From positions 1 to 64,000 of the forward strand of contig SGPE01000008.1 in the NCBI GenBank assembly GCA_004208945.1: a stretch of 64,000 bases of DNA, given 5' to 3'. Numbering within the stretch: position 1 is the stretch's first letter; each line of letters begins with the position of its first letter. Made by a program: the position numbers and the translations under genes. Under the pieces are notes generated by a model that saw only the letters and a list, made by a program, of their open reading frames with translations, ran no database searches and was not told the origin of the DNA. This document shows positions 34,375-43,301 of this stretch, in pieces. This stretch comes from Pseudoalteromonas sp. CO133X (GTDB lineage: Bacteria > Pseudomonadota > Gammaproteobacteria > Enterobacterales > Alteromonadaceae).

Positions 34375-35133
34375 ATGGAAAAAGTGATAAGTAGAGTTGT
34401 TCGCCGGTTATTCCCAGAGCTAACCAATAAACTACACCTACCAACATGGGGCAGGGTTATTGCATTGCCCGAACTCCCAACAGATGAAGAAAAAACCAGT
34501 GATGCATTCTACCCACGATATGCCGCAAACATACAATTGCTAAATGAGCATGGCGAAGATGCAGACATTGAAGTATTAGAAGCTGTGCCACTTCCATTAC
34601 CAGGTGCGGGCAATAATGCTGGCCGATTAGAACCGCCGGCTATTAATTCAATTGTAGAAATTGGCTTTGCCTATGGCCGAGCTGATAAACCATTCATTAG
34701 AACAGTATTACCCTTTGCTTGGGACTTACCAGCCATTAAAGAAGGCGAAGCAAGAACTCAAACCCGCGAAGGTGTTTATCAGCATATTGATGATCAAGGC
34801 AACTTTGAAAACAAAACTGATGAATCGTTAAAAGACATAATTGGGAAAATAGCAGACCTACAATGCGAAACTCGCAAAGTAATAGCAAGTAAAGAACAAG
34901 AACACCGTAGCCCTAAAACATGGATAGGTAGTGACGGTGAGAACGTACTCAAATTATTATCAGAGCTAATGGCAACAGTTAGCTCATTAGCAACAATATG
35001 CGCAACGCACACACATCTGGGTGTTACACCTGGCACAGGAAAAACGTTATTGCCAGAACAAGCTGGAGATTTTAACGGCAAGGCATCAGAAGCAAACAAA
35101 CAAAAAGGTAGGCTAGACCCAATCACAAAGTAA
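34375..35133 (+). CDS. V: Baseplate spike protein, P2 GpV-like
   Basis: 252 residues, N-terminal SRVVRRLFPELTNKLHLPTWGRVIALPELPTD with an OB-like domain (AINSIVEIGFAYGRADKPFIRTVLPF) and a C-terminal helical and Gly-rich part. Position after D and the OB domain support a spike role. The P2 C-terminal His-rich apex motif (HxH) is seen as ATHTHLGVTPG. Confidence 0.7.
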   Translation: MEKVISRVVRRLFPELTNKLHLPTWGRVIALPELPTDEEKTSDAFYPRYAANIQLLNEHGEDADIEVLEAVPLPLPGAGNNAGRLEPPAINSIVEIGFAYGRADKPFIRTVLPFAWDLPAIKEGEARTQTREGVYQHIDDQGNFENKTDESLKDIIGKIADLQCETRKVIASKEQEHRSPKTWIGSDGENVLKLLSELMATVSSLATICATHTHLGVTPGTGKTLLPEQAGDFNGKASEANKQKGRLDPITK

Positions 35134-35150
35134 CACTAGTCACACAAACA

Positions 35151-35175
35151 AGCCCAGCCACACGCTGGGCTTTTT
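35151..35175 (+). terminator. Rho-independent terminator of the late tail operon
   Basis: AGCCCAGC, a 5-base loop and GCTGGGCT, then TTTTT. It ends the long rightward structural transcript 18 bp after the spike gene. Confidence 0.9.
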
Positions 35176-35597
35176 AGTGCCTGCAGTAAAGTTATTCCCG
35201 TCTATGTTGGCCACATCACTTTCAGCCACGGAAAACAGCCCCATACAAAAACTTTCTCACGGAATCCGCACTCTTCCTCACCCTCCTGCAGGCTTTTTGA
35301 TGCAGTTTTTTTTCAGTTTTTTATTACTACAGTTTATACCGCCAGCCAGCGCCCTATATAAGGTTCTTAGAAGATCAAAGATCTGAAAAGATCGTGATTA
35401 ATTTCACTGTTTTTCAGTTTAACTGTATATAATTAATAGTGAATGTAATTAAATGAATATAAAAAACAATAACTTATATGATTTTCGTGAGTTTTTAAAG
35501 ATCAGCATGTTTTTGAGTTCAATAATAAAGTCTAAATGAAACAACAGGTTAATAAAAATTAAAGATGAAACTTCAAGTATTAATTTTCTAGCCTTAA
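35176..35597. other. 420-bp gene-free stretch after the late operon
   Basis: A 69-codon frame at 35177-35386 has no ribosome site and a poor composition, so it is not called. A short inverted repeat AGATC-AAA-GATCT is at 35372-35384. The rest is AT-rich. I see no other feature. Confidence 0.6.
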
Positions 35598-36314
35598 TTA
35601 ATCAAAATACAAAGGATTTTGATAGTCCCTGTTAGTTTTTTTGTGAATGATTGCGATTGACTTCAGTATTTGGTGATATTCAAATAGAGGCTTAGCTAAA
35701 ACTTCAAGAGAGTTTACTTGGTTGTATTCTTTGATTGTAACTACATAAACTACCTTGCCAAGATGTGAGTTATAAATCTTCTCAACCTCATGAAGTAAAT
35801 TGACATCTAAATAAGGCATAAAAGAAAATAGTTTCTCACAGCTCTCATTGGCAAGTTTTACTCGATCACTCAGCTGTTGACCAATAGAATAGTTAAACAT
35901 ACCAGTAGGGTCCATTTGAGCTTTAGGGTTTATCTGAAGACAAGAAGATTTAATATTAGCTTCACTATAATCACTATTTTTATGAAGTTTAAACTCTATG
36001 GGAGCATGTTGATTAAGGGATGACATAACTCTTTCGCCGCTTTGCAATATGTCTTGAACCAACCTATTTATAGTGGGCTGAATTTTAAGCTTTTTTCTGC
36101 GTTCAGGCAGATAAATAATAATTAAATAGAATATAGTACTTACAAATAAACTCGATGAAATGCTAAAAAAGATCTCATTTTCCAGCAAAAATGCTTTGGC
36201 TAATGCTATTTCATCAAATAAACTGATAATAGGTTCACTACTAGTCGCTAGCAGTCCAAATAAAGATAAAAAAATTAGGCCTGCGATTATCAGTTCTTCT
36301 GTATACTTTACCAT
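35598..36314 (-). CDS. Membrane protein of unknown function in the prophage right-end cargo site
   Basis: 238 residues with two hydrophobic helices (LIIAGLIFLSLFGLLATS and ISSSLFVSTIFYLIIIYL) and a cytosolic C-terminal domain with many charged residues. No family is recognised. It lies between the late operon terminator and the integrase, on the integrase strand, where P2-like phages often carry accessory genes. Base composition is AT-rich, like the left cargo zone and unlike the structural genes. Confidence 0.55.
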   Translation of the reverse strand: MVKYTEELIIAGLIFLSLFGLLATSSEPIISLFDEIALAKAFLLENEIFFSISSSLFVSTIFYLIIIYLPERRKKLKIQPTINRLVQDILQSGERVMSSLNQHAPIEFKLHKNSDYSEANIKSSCLQINPKAQMDPTGMFNYSIGQQLSDRVKLANESCEKLFSFMPYLDVNLLHEVEKIYNSHLGKVVYVVTIKEYNQVNSLEVLAKPLFEYHQILKSIAIIHKKTNRDYQNPLYFD

Positions 36315-36360
36315 TACCTTTCCTTGAATTGTTAATAGTCATATATTTTTTGTAAGGGAG

Positions 36361-37434
36361 CTAACTTGTAAACTTATCATGCAATTTATGCGGGAATAAT
36401 TGAGTATAAACTTGCCACAAAATATTTAAATTACGGTGGCCTGTCACTTGAGCTACTTCTTCTATCGAGTAACCTTTTTCAAATAAGCGGCTGGCACCTT
36501 CGCGGCGTAAATCGTGATAACGCAAATCCTCAATACCTAACGCATTACGTACACGTTGAAAACCTGCTGTAACAGACTTTGGATTGTAAGGGAAAATTAG
36601 CTCACCACCTTTAGGCTGTTTAATAACGATGTCAAAAGAGCCAGCAAGTAAAGGTACTAGCATGTGATTACCTTCTTTTTTTCGTGGATCTTTCCTGTCA
36701 CGCACTAATATAGTTTTATGATCTTCGTTCAAATCATCCCAACGCAACTTACACACTTCACCAATACGCATACAAGTTAAAATACTAAAATCCAGAATAT
36801 CTAGAAAAGGGATCCTAACCTTGCCATTCGGCCTGAAGTTCATGCGTTGCTTTAAACCATCGCGCAATTTATCTAATTCATTATCGGTAGGGCGGCGAGT
36901 CCGCTTTTGACTTTTGCCAACTAAACCCATTTCAATGAGCACCGGCACTGCGTCTTCAAATACTTTATAATTAGCATCGATGTTCCATACTGGCCCTGCC
37001 TTTTTCATAACACTTCTTAAATATGCAACGTCATGATAAATTGTTGCTGGCCCAGCTCCTGCGTTCCTTCGGTTTTTACAGTGCTCAATTAAGTCGCTTG
37101 TCTTAAGCTCATTAGTCTGTACTTTTGCAATGTCGCAATCTATCAGCATTTTTATTACAAACTGTTTTGTGCGGCCTGTAGCATTCCAAAGGTCATGGTT
37201 TTCGTAATAAATCATTAAAAGGGTGCCTAGGGTGACCGCTTCTTTTGTTTCAGTCACCCTAGATTGCTCAATATCGTTAACTTGTTTCTTACCCCAATTC
37301 ACAGCAAACACTCTTTTACTGAATGTTTTACTTTCATTGTGTATAATCTTGCCCTTAGATTTCTCGCGTACTACGCATTTGTAGCGGTAGTCGCCTGAAG
37401 CAAGACGGCGTTTTTCGATATTATATGAAGCCAT
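36361..37434 (-). CDS. int: Tyrosine-recombinase integrase, dusA type
   Basis: 357 residues. Catalytic residues can be read: Arg223 in CMRIGEVCKLRWDD, His307 and Arg310 in YHDLRREGASRLF, His333 in VTGHRNL and nucleophile Tyr343 in WQVYTQL. The N-terminal arm-binding and core-binding parts precede. It integrates at dusA, 177 bp from the attR core. Within the N-terminal coding region are AGTCACCCT (37252-37260) and AGGGTGACC (37229-37237), variants of the arm-like repeats. Confidence 0.95.
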   Translation of the reverse strand: MASYNIEKRRLASGDYRYKCVVREKSKGKIIHNESKTFSKRVFAVNWGKKQVNDIEQSRVTETKEAVTLGTLLMIYYENHDLWNATGRTKQFVIKMLIDCDIAKVQTNELKTSDLIEHCKNRRNAGAGPATIYHDVAYLRSVMKKAGPVWNIDANYKVFEDAVPVLIEMGLVGKSQKRTRRPTDNELDKLRDGLKQRMNFRPNGKVRIPFLDILDFSILTCMRIGEVCKLRWDDLNEDHKTILVRDRKDPRKKEGNHMLVPLLAGSFDIVIKQPKGGELIFPYNPKSVTAGFQRVRNALGIEDLRYHDLRREGASRLFEKGYSIEEVAQVTGHRNLNILWQVYTQLFPHKLHDKFTS

Positions 37435-37471
37435 TAAGTAACCCTAAGTTATTGATCAGTCCTACCCCGTG

Positions 37472-37491
37472 AGGGTGACTATAGGGTGACT
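37472..37491 (+). repeat. AGGGTGACT direct repeats near attR (possible integrase arm sites)
   Basis: AGGGTGACT at 37472-37480 and 37483-37491, only 11 bp apart, about 120 bp inside the attR core. They match the pair at 3175 and 3205 on the left end. Confidence 0.5.
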
Positions 37492-37500
37492 GTATATCGA

Positions 37501-37537
37501 AACTCACGGCGATTCAAGGCAATTCAAGGCAATTCAG
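37501..37537 (-). repeat. 10-bp repeats inverted relative to 7021-7060
   Basis: Units read AACTCACGGC, GATTCAAGGC, AATTCAAGGC and AATTCAGAC on the plus strand, the reverse complement of the TGAATTGCC repeats at 7021. They sit in the leader of the rebuilt dusA. Confidence 0.75.
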
Positions 37538-37542
37538 ACTAT

Positions 37543-38556
37543 ATGAGTAACACACTAAATAAGGGCTCTAGCCCAGTAATAGCAAGTAATACAGGGTTTA
37601 GACGGTTTAGCGTGGCACCCATGTTAGATTGGACTGATCGTCACTGTCGAACGTTTCACCGTAAAATGACTAAGCATGCTGTGCTATACACTGAGATGGT
37701 GACAACCGGCGCTATTTTATTTGGTAAAGGCGATTACTTACACTTTAATGAGCATGAAGGGCCAGTGGCACTGCAACTTGGTGGCTCAGATCCTGAAGCG
37801 TTGGCTAAATGTGCAAAATTAGCGGCAGAGCGTGGCTATCATGAAGTAAATTTAAATGTGGGCTGTCCGTCTGATCGCGTGCAAAATGGTCGCTTTGGTG
37901 CTTGTTTAATGGCTGAGCCGAAGCTTGTTGCTGATTGCGTTGCAGCAATGAAGGCCGAGGTGACGATTCCTGTTACGGTTAAAACACGCATTGGTATTGA
38001 TGAGCAAGACTCGTATGAGTTTTTGTGTGCCTTAATAGAAGCAAGTCATGATGTGGGGTGTGATGACTTTATTATTCATGCGCGTAAAGCATGGTTAAAT
38101 GGCCTAAGCCCAAAAGAAAACCGTGAGATCCCACCTCTTGATTACCCGCGCGTTTACCAGTTGAAAAAAGATTACTCGCAGCTGCACTTAAGCTTAAATG
38201 GTGGCGTGAAAACCATCGCTGATAGCATAGCTCACCTTGATTATGTTGACGGTATTATGATTGGCCGTGAAGCGTATAGTAATCCGTTTATTTTGTCTGA
38301 AGTGGATGAAAAAATTTATGGTGATGCAGCTTTTATGCTTAATCGTCATCAAGTTGTGCGCGCTATGTATGACTATATTGAAGATGAAATGAGTAAAGGC
38401 GCTAACTTTTGGCATATTGCTCGCCATATGTTGGGAATTTTTCAAGGCCAACCTGGTGCACGTGGTTTTAGACGTCATTTGTCTGAGAACGGGCATGGTA
38501 AAACGGCTGACTTAACTGTTATGGATAAAGCCTTAAGTTTTGTCCCAGAAGTCTAA
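37543..38556 (+). CDS. dusA: tRNA-dihydrouridine synthase A, with phage-supplied 5' end
   Basis: 337 residues from ATG 37543; a GTG at 37486 would begin inside the repeats. [22 protein letters not shown] is the FMN-binding N-terminus, [11 protein letters not shown] follows, and the catalytic Cys is in [21 protein letters not shown]. The first 22 or so codons come from the prophage, so the protein is complete and likely active; it reduces uridine at positions 20/20a of tRNA. The native promoter is now 34 kb away, so expression must come from a phage-side promoter. Confidence 0.95.
   Translation: MSNTLNKGSSPVIASNTGFRRFSVAPMLDWTDRHCRTFHRKMTKHAVLYTEMVTTGAILFGKGDYLHFNEHEGPVALQLGGSDPEALAKCAKLAAERGYHEVNLNVGCPSDRVQNGRFGACLMAEPKLVADCVAAMKAEVTIPVTVKTRIGIDEQDSYEFLCALIEASHDVGCDDFIIHARKAWLNGLSPKENREIPPLDYPRVYQLKKDYSQLHLSLNGGVKTIADSIAHLDYVDGIMIGREAYSNPFILSEVDEKIYGDAAFMLNRHQVVRAMYDYIEDEMSKGANFWHIARHMLGIFQGQPGARGFRRHLSENGHGKTADLTVMDKALSFVPEV
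37611..37634 (+). other. attR: attR core
   Basis: The 24-base core CGTGGCACCC...TTGGAC repeats the left one at 3116-3139 exactly, and lies in the FSVAPMLDW codons of the rebuilt dusA. Confidence 0.92.
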
Positions 38557-38570
38557 TCATATACCTCGTT

Positions 38571-38598
38571 AAAAAAGCCACATTTTGTGGCTTTTTTT
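38571..38598 (+). terminator. Rho-independent terminator of dusA
   Basis: AAAAAAGCCAC pairs with GTGGCTTTTTT around a short TTT loop 15 bp after the dusA stop. Confidence 0.9.
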
Positions 38599-38734
38599 GA
38601 TCCTAAAATTTGGTGAAAAAGTTAATTTTTTAGTCAAATTAGTTATTTCTCATTCAGTCACTAGTCAGTCAAAGTCTAAATTTTATTAACTCAACTTATT
38701 GTATATAAATAACAAAATTAATTTATTTGTTAGT

Positions 38735-38750
38735 TGGCACAAGAATTGGA
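38735..38750 (+). promoter_or_regulatory. Sigma-54-type promoter of the psp operon
   Basis: TGGCAC (38735-38740), 5 bases, TTGGA (38746-38750) gives the -24/-12 spacing of RpoN promoters; the -12 box has GG where consensus is GC. It lies 43 bp upstream of pspA in AT-rich DNA suitable for IHF. In E. coli pspA is transcribed by sigma-54 with PspF; no pspF gene lies in this window. Confidence 0.65.
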
Positions 38751-38792
38751 ATCTCCTAGCTGTATTAACCCAATTATCAACAGGAGAGTCAC

Positions 38793-39467
38793 ATGGGTGT
38801 ATTAAATCGCGTAAATGACATTATTCAGGCAAACCTTTCTGCAGCACTCGATAAAGCTGAAGATCCTGAAAAGTTACTTAATCTACTCGTGCAAGAAATG
38901 CAGGATGCACTGACGGAATGCCGTGCAACCGCTGCGACATTTTTAACGCAAGAAAAGCAAATGAAGCGTGAAATTGCAGCGAAACAAGCGAAAGTAGCTG
39001 ACTGGCAAGCGAAAGCAGAAAAAGCGTTGAGTAAAGATCGTGACGATCTTGCCAAAGCAGCATTAGTTGAAAAGCAGCGTTTAACGACAGAAATCGAAGC
39101 GCAACAAGCTGAAATGGATAAAGTGGCAGAGTCACTATCTAAATTAACTGATGATTGTCAGCGTTTACAAAACAAGCTTGCAGATGCAAAAGCCAAACAG
39201 CTGACTTACATGCAAAAAGAACGCGTTGTTACAGCACGCTTAAAAGTAAAAGAGCAGTTGCATAGCAGTAAAGTTGAAGATGCATTAGCACGTTTTGACT
39301 ACTTAGAGCAGCGTGTTGAAAACATTGAATCGCAAGTTGAAGCATATGAACTTACACAAGGTGATGCCGCAAATTCAACAGCAGCACAAATCGCTGCCCT
39401 TGAGAAAGATGAAGCAATCGATAAAGAGCTTGCTGATTTGAAAGCAACGATGAAGCAGTCAGCTTAG
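38793..39467 (+). CDS. pspA: Phage shock protein A
   Basis: 224 residues, almost all coiled coil. GVLNRVNDIIQANLSAALDKAEDPEKLLNLLVQEMQDAL is split by the family's amphipathic N-terminal helix and the EDPEK hinge. PspA (ESCRT-III-like) oligomerises on damaged inner membrane and, in enterics, inhibits the activator PspF. It leads an operon with pspC. Confidence 0.95.
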   Translation: MGVLNRVNDIIQANLSAALDKAEDPEKLLNLLVQEMQDALTECRATAATFLTQEKQMKREIAAKQAKVADWQAKAEKALSKDRDDLAKAALVEKQRLTTEIEAQQAEMDKVAESLSKLTDDCQRLQNKLADAKAKQLTYMQKERVVTARLKVKEQLHSSKVEDALARFDYLEQRVENIESQVEAYELTQGDAANSTAAQIAALEKDEAIDKELADLKATMKQSA

Positions 39468-39477
39468 GAGGTTAATA

Positions 39478-39684
39478 ATGAACACTTATCATACATCATC
39501 ACGTTGGTATCGTGATCTGAGTAACAAAAAGATCTCGGGTGTGTGTAGCGGACTCGCTGCGCGCTTGGGGTTTCCTGTATGGTCTACGCGATTGGTGATG
39601 ATCATACTACTGATTAATATGCCGCTGTTAATAGGCGTGGGTTATTTAATTGCTCACTGTTCTTTACCAGTAAAAGGTTACTAG
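39478..39684 (+). CDS. pspC: PspC-domain membrane protein
   Basis: 68 residues, one PspC domain: RDLSNKKISGVCSGLAARLGFPVWSTRLVMIILLI with one TM helix. It is much shorter than E. coli PspC (119). There is no pspB gene between pspA and pspC. It is probably the membrane partner that relieves PspA inhibition. Confidence 0.88.
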   Translation: MNTYHTSSRWYRDLSNKKISGVCSGLAARLGFPVWSTRLVMIILLINMPLLIGVGYLIAHCSLPVKGY

Positions 39685-39693
39685 GAGTAGAAC

Positions 39694-40020
39694 ATGAAAA
39701 CGTTAGCTATCATCGTCTTAGCAATGCTATTGCTGTGTACCGATGCAGTGTCATTCGTATCGTTTGACTCATGGCAGTTGCCGTTATCAATTGCAGATAT
39801 GAGCTGGGCAGGGCTTGAAGTCATCGGTGCGATAGTGGCAGTGATTGTCGTTGTTGCTGGTGTTGCATTATTCACTATTGGCTTACTTGGCGCAGGTGTT
39901 GTTGCTCTGATTGGTGTTGTGCTTGCGTTTCTATTTGGCTCAGTGATGGTTGCATGGCCATTGTTGTTAATCGCCGCATTATGCTGGCTGATTGCTGATA
40001 ACAAAAAATCGGCGGCTTAG
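39694..40020 (+). CDS. Small membrane protein of the psp operon
   Basis: 108 residues, three hydrophobic segments (LAIIVLAMLLLCTDAVSFV; GAIVAVIVVVAGVALFTIGLLG; MVAWPLLLIAALCWLIA). It lies 9 bp after pspC, which points to co-expression with the phage shock genes. No name is certain; it occupies a PspD/PspG-like position but is not clearly homologous. Confidence 0.65.
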   Translation: MKTLAIIVLAMLLLCTDAVSFVSFDSWQLPLSIADMSWAGLEVIGAIVAVIVVVAGVALFTIGLLGAGVVALIGVVLAFLFGSVMVAWPLLLIAALCWLIADNKKSAA

Positions 40021-40100
40021 CGCCTTAATAAACTGCCTTAATAAACAAAGTATGCTAAATTTAGCGGGTAAGTTGATGTCTTAACAAGGATTAAAGCACG

Positions 40101-40607
40101 ATGAAGCTGTTACCCGCACTCTCTTTTCTTACTGCAAGTTTGCTTTATAGCACTTTTTCATTTGCTCATAGTGGCCATGACCATAATGATAGCGCTGAAA
40201 TTTCAGTCAGTAATGCACAAGTCCGTGAGTTTTTACCCGCGAGCAAAGCCAGTGTTGCTTATATGACTATCACAAACCCTAGCAATCATGCAGCTGTTTT
40301 AACGAAGGCTGAACTAGATGGTTTAGGGCGCGTTGAAATTCATCAGCATACACATGTGGATGGTATGATGAAAATGGAGCAGGTTTTGTCATTAAAGATT
40401 GATGCCCACAGCAGTGTTGAGTTTAAACCAGGGGGTTATCATTTGATGGTGTTTGAGCCAGAAGATAAGCTAAAAGCAGGGCAAGAACGAAAACTCACGC
40501 TATATTTTAATGATGGAAATCGAGTTTTTACTCAAGCTAAAGTTGTGTCTTTACAGACAATGTCAGAAGAAAAACCGCAAAAAAGTAAAGAGCACTCACA
40601 TCACTAG
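40101..40607 (+). CDS. Periplasmic copper chaperone PCu(A)C
   Basis: 168 residues with a signal peptide (LLPALSFLTASLLYSTFSFA). The copper site Hx10Mx21HxM reads as H in VEIHQHTHVDGMMKM and H-x-M in GGYHLMVF, as in the PCu(A)C family. Extra His-rich ends (HSGHDHND near the mature N-terminus; KEHSHH at the C-terminus) may add metal sites. It delivers Cu(I) to cytochrome oxidase CuA. Confidence 0.9.
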   Translation: MKLLPALSFLTASLLYSTFSFAHSGHDHNDSAEISVSNAQVREFLPASKASVAYMTITNPSNHAAVLTKAELDGLGRVEIHQHTHVDGMMKMEQVLSLKIDAHSSVEFKPGGYHLMVFEPEDKLKAGQERKLTLYFNDGNRVFTQAKVVSLQTMSEEKPQKSKEHSHH

Positions 40608-40615
40608 GAGATAAT

Positions 40616-41602
40616 ATGTCTGAACACAAAGGAAAAATAGCCAGTGCGTTGCTTATAATCTTAATTGTTTTTTATGCAATTGCCGTTTATTGGAGCAGTG
40701 AGCCTGCTCGTATGGATGTGGTAAGCAAGGCGAAGCAAGAAGCACAAATGCGCGGCGATAAATTTGTGACGGGCTATACCACGACAAGCACACTGATCAA
40801 CGTTGCTGATACGCTGTTAAATAAACCGGGCGGTTATCTATCTAATGATATTATGCCACCTAGTGTAATGATGGATAATATGCCTGCATGGGAATATGGC
40901 GCGCTTGAGATGACGCGAGACTTAGTATTGTCGATGCGAAAAGACTTTAGCCGTTCACAATCCCAATCAACAGAACATGCAGCACTTAAAAAGGCACAAC
41001 CACAATTTAATATTAGCTCTGAGGCGTGGGCATGGCCAAGTGCAGAAGCAGAGTATCAAAAAGGGATCAATTACCTCATTGTTTATCGAAGCCAAATTGC
41101 CGACCAAAATGACAGAGACAGTCAATTTTATGCTCGTGCAGATAACTTGCGTAGCTGGCTAAAAGAGGCTGAGAAGCGCCTTGGTAGCTTAAGCCAACGA
41201 TTAAGTGCTAGTGTCGGTCAAGATCGTTTAAACACGGATTTAGCCGGCGATACAGCGGCTCATCAAGCAACGTACACCCCATTGCAAAATCAAGTGAAAA
41301 CATCTTGGTGGCAAATTGATGATGTATTTTATGAGTCGCGAGGTGCAACATGGGCATTACTGCACTTTTTACAAGCGGTGGAGTATGATTTTGCCGATGT
41401 ATTAGAAAAGAAAAATGCTCGAGTGAGCCTGCAGCAAATTATTCGTGAATTAGAAGCTACACAAGAAACTGTGTGGAGCCCGATGATTCTTAATGGCAGT
41501 GGGTTTGGCTTTGTAGCAAACCATTCACTGGTGATGGCAAATTATATTTCGCGAGCCAATGCGGCTCTAATTGAACTTAGCGAACTTTTAGCGCAAGGAT
41601 AA
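40616..41602 (+). CDS. DUF2333-family membrane-anchored protein
   Basis: 328 residues with one N-terminal TM helix (SALLIILIVFYAIAVYW) and a large periplasmic helical domain. WEYGALEMTRDLVLSMRKDFSRSQSQS and STWWQIDDVF-like TSWWQIDDVFYESRGATWALLHFLQAV match the DUF2333 family of gammaproteobacteria; function unknown. It is tightly linked to the barrel gene downstream. Confidence 0.82.
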   Translation: MSEHKGKIASALLIILIVFYAIAVYWSSEPARMDVVSKAKQEAQMRGDKFVTGYTTTSTLINVADTLLNKPGGYLSNDIMPPSVMMDNMPAWEYGALEMTRDLVLSMRKDFSRSQSQSTEHAALKKAQPQFNISSEAWAWPSAEAEYQKGINYLIVYRSQIADQNDRDSQFYARADNLRSWLKEAEKRLGSLSQRLSASVGQDRLNTDLAGDTAAHQATYTPLQNQVKTSWWQIDDVFYESRGATWALLHFLQAVEYDFADVLEKKNARVSLQQIIRELEATQETVWSPMILNGSGFGFVANHSLVMANYISRANAALIELSELLAQG

Positions 41603-41603
41603 A

Positions 41604-42374
41604 ATGATGAAAAAGTACTGTTTAGCGGCCGCGCTGTCGATGGCCTGTTTAGCACCTACAGCACAAGCTGATACTTTATTGGGCCTGTACTTGGGTGTTG
41701 ATGGCTGGCGGTCAGATAATAGTGGTAGTTTTGCTCAAAACGACAACTTACAAAACTTTAATTATGATGATGAGACATTCATTAGTTATTACGCGGCATT
41801 AGAGCATCCAGTGCCTTTAGTTCCTAACTTTAAATTTAAGTACACTGAGCTTGAGCTAAATGGCTCAACAACCTTAGATGATACATTTAGTTTTGGTGAT
41901 GCTGATTATGTTGTTGGTACGCAAGTAGGCACGGTGAGTGATTTATCTCATATCGATTATATTCTTTATTACGAGATTTTTGATAATGATCTCGTTTCGA
42001 TTGATTTAGGCTTAAACGCTAAGCAATTTGATGGTGATATCGTTGTCACTGGTACGTCACAAAATGGTGGCCCTGCATCAACAGAACGTGTTGATTTTTC
42101 TGGCTTCGTTCCTTTAGTTTACGGTCGTGCGGAAGTGGGTTTGCCACTGACAGGTCTGAGCGTTTTCTTTGAAGGAAGTATGCTTGCGATTGATGATAGC
42201 AAAGTACAAGACTACCAAGTGGGTATCGCGTATGCGTTACTTGATAATCTTGCGGTTGATTTAGACGTTAAAGCCGGTTACCGCTCAATGACCTTAGAAC
42301 TTGATGATGTTGATGATATTTATACAGATATTGATGCATCAGGCCCATTTGCGGGTATTCAAGTACACTTCTAA
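41604..42374 (+). CDS. TIGR04219-type outer membrane beta-barrel protein
   Basis: 256 residues with signal peptide (KYCLAAALSMACLAPTAQA). Alternating beta strands end in FAGIQVHF with a terminal aromatic residue, as needed for BAM recognition. Family TIGR04219; function unknown. Asp-rich periplasmic turns (DDVDDIYTDID). It starts 1 bp after the DUF2333 stop. Confidence 0.82.
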   Translation: MMKKYCLAAALSMACLAPTAQADTLLGLYLGVDGWRSDNSGSFAQNDNLQNFNYDDETFISYYAALEHPVPLVPNFKFKYTELELNGSTTLDDTFSFGDADYVVGTQVGTVSDLSHIDYILYYEIFDNDLVSIDLGLNAKQFDGDIVVTGTSQNGGPASTERVDFSGFVPLVYGRAEVGLPLTGLSVFFEGSMLAIDDSKVQDYQVGIAYALLDNLAVDLDVKAGYRSMTLELDDVDDIYTDIDASGPFAGIQVHF

Positions 42375-42404
42375 GCACTTTACTTAGTAAAAGTAGCTGG
42401 CAGG

Positions 42405-43301
42405 TTATTTGTTTACTTGCCAGCTAGTTTCGAATTCCTCTTCTAACGATGTAGATACTATTTGTTTGTAGGCCTTGTTAACAGGTGAGGCAATGAGCTT
42501 TCTTAGCTCATCCCCCGTTTGTGTAAATTTATAATAGCTCAGTACTAAGTCATTACTTTTTGCTTTTAGGGTTAAGCGCTGATGCATAAAGCTTAAATTA
42601 AATTCCTGTCCGGCTTTTAAAACAGCCGATTCGATCTCTTTTCGGTATAATAGGTTAATATCCATCAGTGTCAAAATATCAGGAAAACTGACAGGAGTTT
42701 TACCTAAGTTTAATGACACCTTGTTACCTTTACGTAGTAAATCAAACAAGGAAGGCTTTTTATAAAAGCCCAACAAAATAAGGTTACTGTTATCTTTTTC
42801 ACTAAAACCACATAGCGATGTGCAGCGCTGAAGTGCGTCAGCTTCACGCTGAGTCATATGCTTGAGTGTTTGCAGGCTTTTTATTGAAAAAGTGCCAGGC
42901 GAAACAGTTTCACCTGCCAATATCTTAGCCCAAAGCTTTTGCATTGAAGTATTGGCCGTATCTTCGCATAAACTTATGAAACGCTCTATCCAATCCGAGT
43001 CAGGTTGATGGCGTCCTGTTACATCAGGGCAAAAGCCCATTGCCATAGCCATGATTGTTTCTATATTTTCTTGGCGTTTAATAAATTGAATCTCTTGACG
43101 AGTGTGAGCTCGCTCTAATAAGCCCACATCAGCCTTTATTTTGTAGGGAAGTTGTTGTTGGCCTTGTGAAGAATAGCTATCACTGTCTGCGTTATTAATT
43201 TTTGCAGAAGGAGATTTATGAATAGAATACCCTAGTTGGTTTTCTATAATATTTGCAAGATTAACTCTTGCTTGTGCCGTTTTGACTGTCATCGGTGGCA
43301 T
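42405..43301 (-). CDS. TIGR03899-family protein, unknown function
   Basis: 298 residues. ERAHTRQEIQFIKRQENIETIMAMAMGFCPDV and DWIERFISLCEDTANTSMQKLWAKILAGETVSPGTFSIKSLQTLKHM fit the DUF2806/TIGR03899 group. The protein is cytosolic and helical in the middle. It overlaps the SRPBCC gene by 41 bp, so the true start may be a little later. Confidence 0.75.
   Translation of the reverse strand: MPPMTVKTAQARVNLANIIENQLGYSIHKSPSAKINNADSDSYSSQGQQQLPYKIKADVGLLERAHTRQEIQFIKRQENIETIMAMAMGFCPDVTGRHQPDSDWIERFISLCEDTANTSMQKLWAKILAGETVSPGTFSIKSLQTLKHMTQREADALQRCTSLCGFSEKDNSNLILLGFYKKPSLFDLLRKGNKVSLNLGKTPVSFPDILTLMDINLLYRKEIESAVLKAGQEFNLSFMHQRLTLKAKSNDLVLSYYKFTQTGDELRKLIASPVNKAYKQIVSTSLEEEFETSWQVNK

Noticed and set aside
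35177..35386. 69-codon frame after the late terminator
   Set aside because: No ribosome site, low-complexity Phe/Leu tail, and it follows directly from a terminator T-run.
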